In this document: piece after piece, positions 62,022-64,000 of the stretch | Numbering within the stretch: position 1 is the stretch's first letter | Layout: every line of letters starts with the position of its first letter | Assembly (NCBI GenBank): GCA_905250885.1 | Contig: CAJNOQ010000064.1 | Location: 1-64,000, forward strand | DNA: 64,000 nt | DNA from: Didymodactylos carnosus | Taxonomy: Eukaryota; Rotifera; Eurotatoria; Philodinida; Philodinidae | Direction: 5' to 3' | Notes under the pieces: model-generated | The model's input: the letters and a program-made list of their open reading frames with translations, nothing else | What the model was told of the DNA's origin: nothing | Database searches by the model: none | Program-made: the position numbers and the translations under genes

Positions 62022-63478
62022 CAATAGTGTTCTTCTTCTGTAATTTGCAGTAAATTGTTTTACACACATGTTTCCACAAAATCCATTAGCTGTTCTAGGA
62101 GAAGTAAGCGAAGTTACTCGCAAAATTGAAAAACTTTTTACCATGAGGAACTCCATAGATGACGATAAAGCATATTTGTTTCGCTCTTTTTTTCTGCTAA
62201 GTTCAATTAAGTTTTCAAGTTAATTCTTCTAATTTCAGGAGCTGATTTTTAAGATTTTCTCCGGATTTTCAATTGTTTTCCTGCATCGATTTTATTTTTT
62301 CCAAAACTGAGATTATGAGTTTCAGACATAGAATTTCTGAATCGAGCGTCTAAATAATTGTACATTGAAAGAGTTCAGTGTATGCTTATCGAATGAATGA
62401 CAAGAAGATGAGATTAGTGAACTTCAAAACCCATCGGATCAAAATCTTCTTCCTCAATCCGTATTGCAGTCGGTAATAAATAATAATACTGTTTCACCGA
62501 ACAATATTTCAAAAACACCTTTTTTGAAAAAAACTATGTTTTTCAGCAAATTATTGAAGTTTTTTGTTTTGCTTGTCAAAGAAAATAAAAAAACTCTTCT
62601 GTTTTTCTGCGGATTTCGAAAAACTGGATTTGGGTACCCTGTACTGGTTATCTGTTGGATATAAGTTTTGAGAACAAATCAGACTTTCAAAAAATAGAAA
62701 ACATCATATCATTTTGTAAGAAAAATTTTATTACAATTTAAAAATATGAACATAGAGGTCTCACTTATACACTATAATTTTGTTTCATTAAAAAGATTTT
62801 TGATTTCATGCATAATCAATTCATCATTTTACTTCCAGAGTTGATTAACGAATTGTCAACATGAATAAATAAACAGTTAGGTTCACTTACACTCTACGCA
62901 GTAGTAACGTGTAAGTCGCTACTATCTGATTGTATCATCTTACATTTTAGGTTTCACGCCTAGCACACATCAAATGTAGCTTGACGGCATTTTGATATAG
63001 CATAAAATAATGGCCAACTCGAATTCTGTAGTAGTTGTGCCTCTGAGCAATGTTTTTGAAAAGTATAAAAAGAAATCGGCATCAGCAAAACAAAAAAATT
63101 CTAGTATAGTTTATTTTAAATTTGTTTTATTAACTTCTCTTATAAGATTTTTAGAAAGTAATAAATTAGCTATTTTCTCCAATCGCTAACATAATGTTTT
63201 CGCAATTAAAACACAAAAGCAGAAATTCTTTAACTTCTGATTCGTTAGTTTATTATTTTTCTCATAATGAGAAGTTAATTTAACGCCATTTTTGAAGCTA
63301 TTTTACGAGGTTAGATTATTTTGATCATATGTAACAAGGGAATGAATTTATTTTCACTGAATCATAATTCATTTGTCATCTTTCTGAGCATGAGCTGTAA
63401 GATTTGAGACGTTACTTAAATAGTTCTCTCGCTTTTCTACTTTACAGATCATAAAAATTAGACACTGTTATTTTTCAG
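62022..63478. other. Intergenic, upstream of POMP
   Basis: About 1.4 kb of AT-rich sequence without a supported gene. It ends in the T-rich acceptor tttttcag directly before the POMP start codon, so the POMP 5' UTR is probably split by an intron lying here. Confidence 0.45.
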
Positions 63479-63859
63479 ATGGATACTTCTACAAACAACT
63501 CATGCGGTTTACCTAATAAAATGTTAACAGGTTTAACATCTGTTAAATCAAATTTATCACAAGGTCACATTTTGGAAAAACGTGAAACAAATTATGTAAA
63601 TAATCGTGATAATTTTAATTTAAATATGGCACGTAGTGTACTGGGTATTCAGGCACCATTAAAATTAAAAACAGAACTCGAATTGGCAAAAAAAATTGGT
63701 CGTCTCCCATGTTTACCTAGTTCAAGGTTGATGCTCGATGTTTTACGTGGTACAAATGAAGATATTTCCTTTGATGATATTTTGAATAATCAACGTGAAT
63801 TTTGTGAAGTGCAAGTTGATCCACATTTAGCCATGGATAAACGAGATCAATTATTTTAA
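63479..63859 (+). CDS. POMP: Proteasome maturation protein (POMP/UMP1)
   Basis: A single coding exon of 126 residues (human POMP 141). The N-terminal half is polar and poorly conserved. The C-terminal half carries the family core: IQAPLKLKTELEL (human GLFAPLKLQMEFK), RLPCLPSSRLMLDVLRGTNE (human RLPFLSSSNLSLDVLRGND), DISFDDILNNQ and VDPHLAMDKRDQL. POMP is the chaperone that brings half-proteasomes together on the endoplasmic reticulum and helps beta-subunit maturation, then becomes the first substrate. ATG at 63479 follows the acceptor tttttcag immediately and is the only reasonable start. AATAAA at 63895-63900 is the likely poly(A) signal. Confidence 0.95.
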   Translation: MDTSTNNSCGLPNKMLTGLTSVKSNLSQGHILEKRETNYVNNRDNFNLNMARSVLGIQAPLKLKTELELAKKIGRLPCLPSSRLMLDVLRGTNEDISFDDILNNQREFCEVQVDPHLAMDKRDQLF

Positions 63860-64000
63860 AATAAAAGTTATACTTCGATTGATTATTCGAGATAAATAAA
63901 GAGGAGACATAGTTCAATTCTATCTTTCTTTTCTATTCTTGCTGTTGTTTTTCCTTCTTAATAAAAATGATAAAATATTATTAATTTTCTCTCAATAGAT
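63860..64000 (+). other. POMP 3' UTR and flank
   Basis: Contains the poly(A) signal at 63895-63900, then T-rich sequence to the window edge. Confidence 0.6.

Noticed and set aside
1-64000. Retrovirus-like, LTR or Polinton-type fossils
   Set aside because: No reverse transcriptase, integrase, capsid or envelope-like frame and no long terminal direct repeats were recognised.

Overview
The window looks like nuclear DNA of a small AT-rich animal. Genes are built from many short exons separated by GT-AG introns, most of them 50-70 bp, with T-rich acceptors (tttag, ttcag). The proteins are animal families: a giant spectrin-repeat/KASH protein, an ARID3/dead ringer factor, linker histone H1, an Mx/dynamin-like GTPase, the FBXO25/32 (atrogin) F-box protein, hydroxypyruvate isomerase and the proteasome assembly factor POMP. 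The intron style, base composition and patchy non-autonomous DNA transposons fit a rotifer, probably a bdelloid. That placement is inference, because no rRNA or mitochondrial marker is present.

Layout. 1-24092 (+): 3' part of a giant nesprin-like gene. Fourteen clean exons (1-4727) are followed by one exon full of stop codons (4804-4997). Then 54 phase-consistent exons (5864-24092) encode about 3,690 residues and end in a transmembrane KASH-like tail. 25021-36671 (-): ARID3/dead ringer homologue, 8 coding exons, 577 aa, three introns longer than 1 kb. 40515-41684 (+): linker histone H1, 4 exons, 225 aa. 44908-48216 (+): Mx/dynamin-like large GTPase, 9 exons, 754 aa. 50715-51856 (+): unrecognised, probably nuclear protein, 5' end not found. 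52298-53634 (-): FBXO25/32 homologue, 6 exons, 308 aa. 57491-58155 (+): hydroxypyruvate isomerase-like gene cut off by a palindromic element. 63479-63859 (+): POMP, 126 aa.

The intergenic stretches from about 41.7 kb to 62.0 kb carry several small non-autonomous DNA transposons with visible terminal inverted repeats. For three (43495-43635, 60306-60721, 61567-62021) an apparent target-site duplication can be read. I see no retrovirus-like or LTR element and no CRISPR or bacterial operon structure.

The genes are not an operon and show no shared pathway. The nesprin-like protein would tether the nuclear envelope to the cytoskeleton. ARID3 and H1 act on DNA and chromatin. POMP and the F-box protein both belong to ubiquitin-proteasome biology, but they lie 10 kb apart without evident linkage. 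I did not find a clear new multi-gene system. The best leads are the divergent KASH tail, the decayed exon inside the giant gene, the Mx-like protein with a long disordered insert, and the hydroxypyruvate isomerase locus ending at a palindromic element with almost identical arms. All coordinates were read by eye. Exon boundaries were checked for GT/AG and for codon phase, and may still be off by a base or two.
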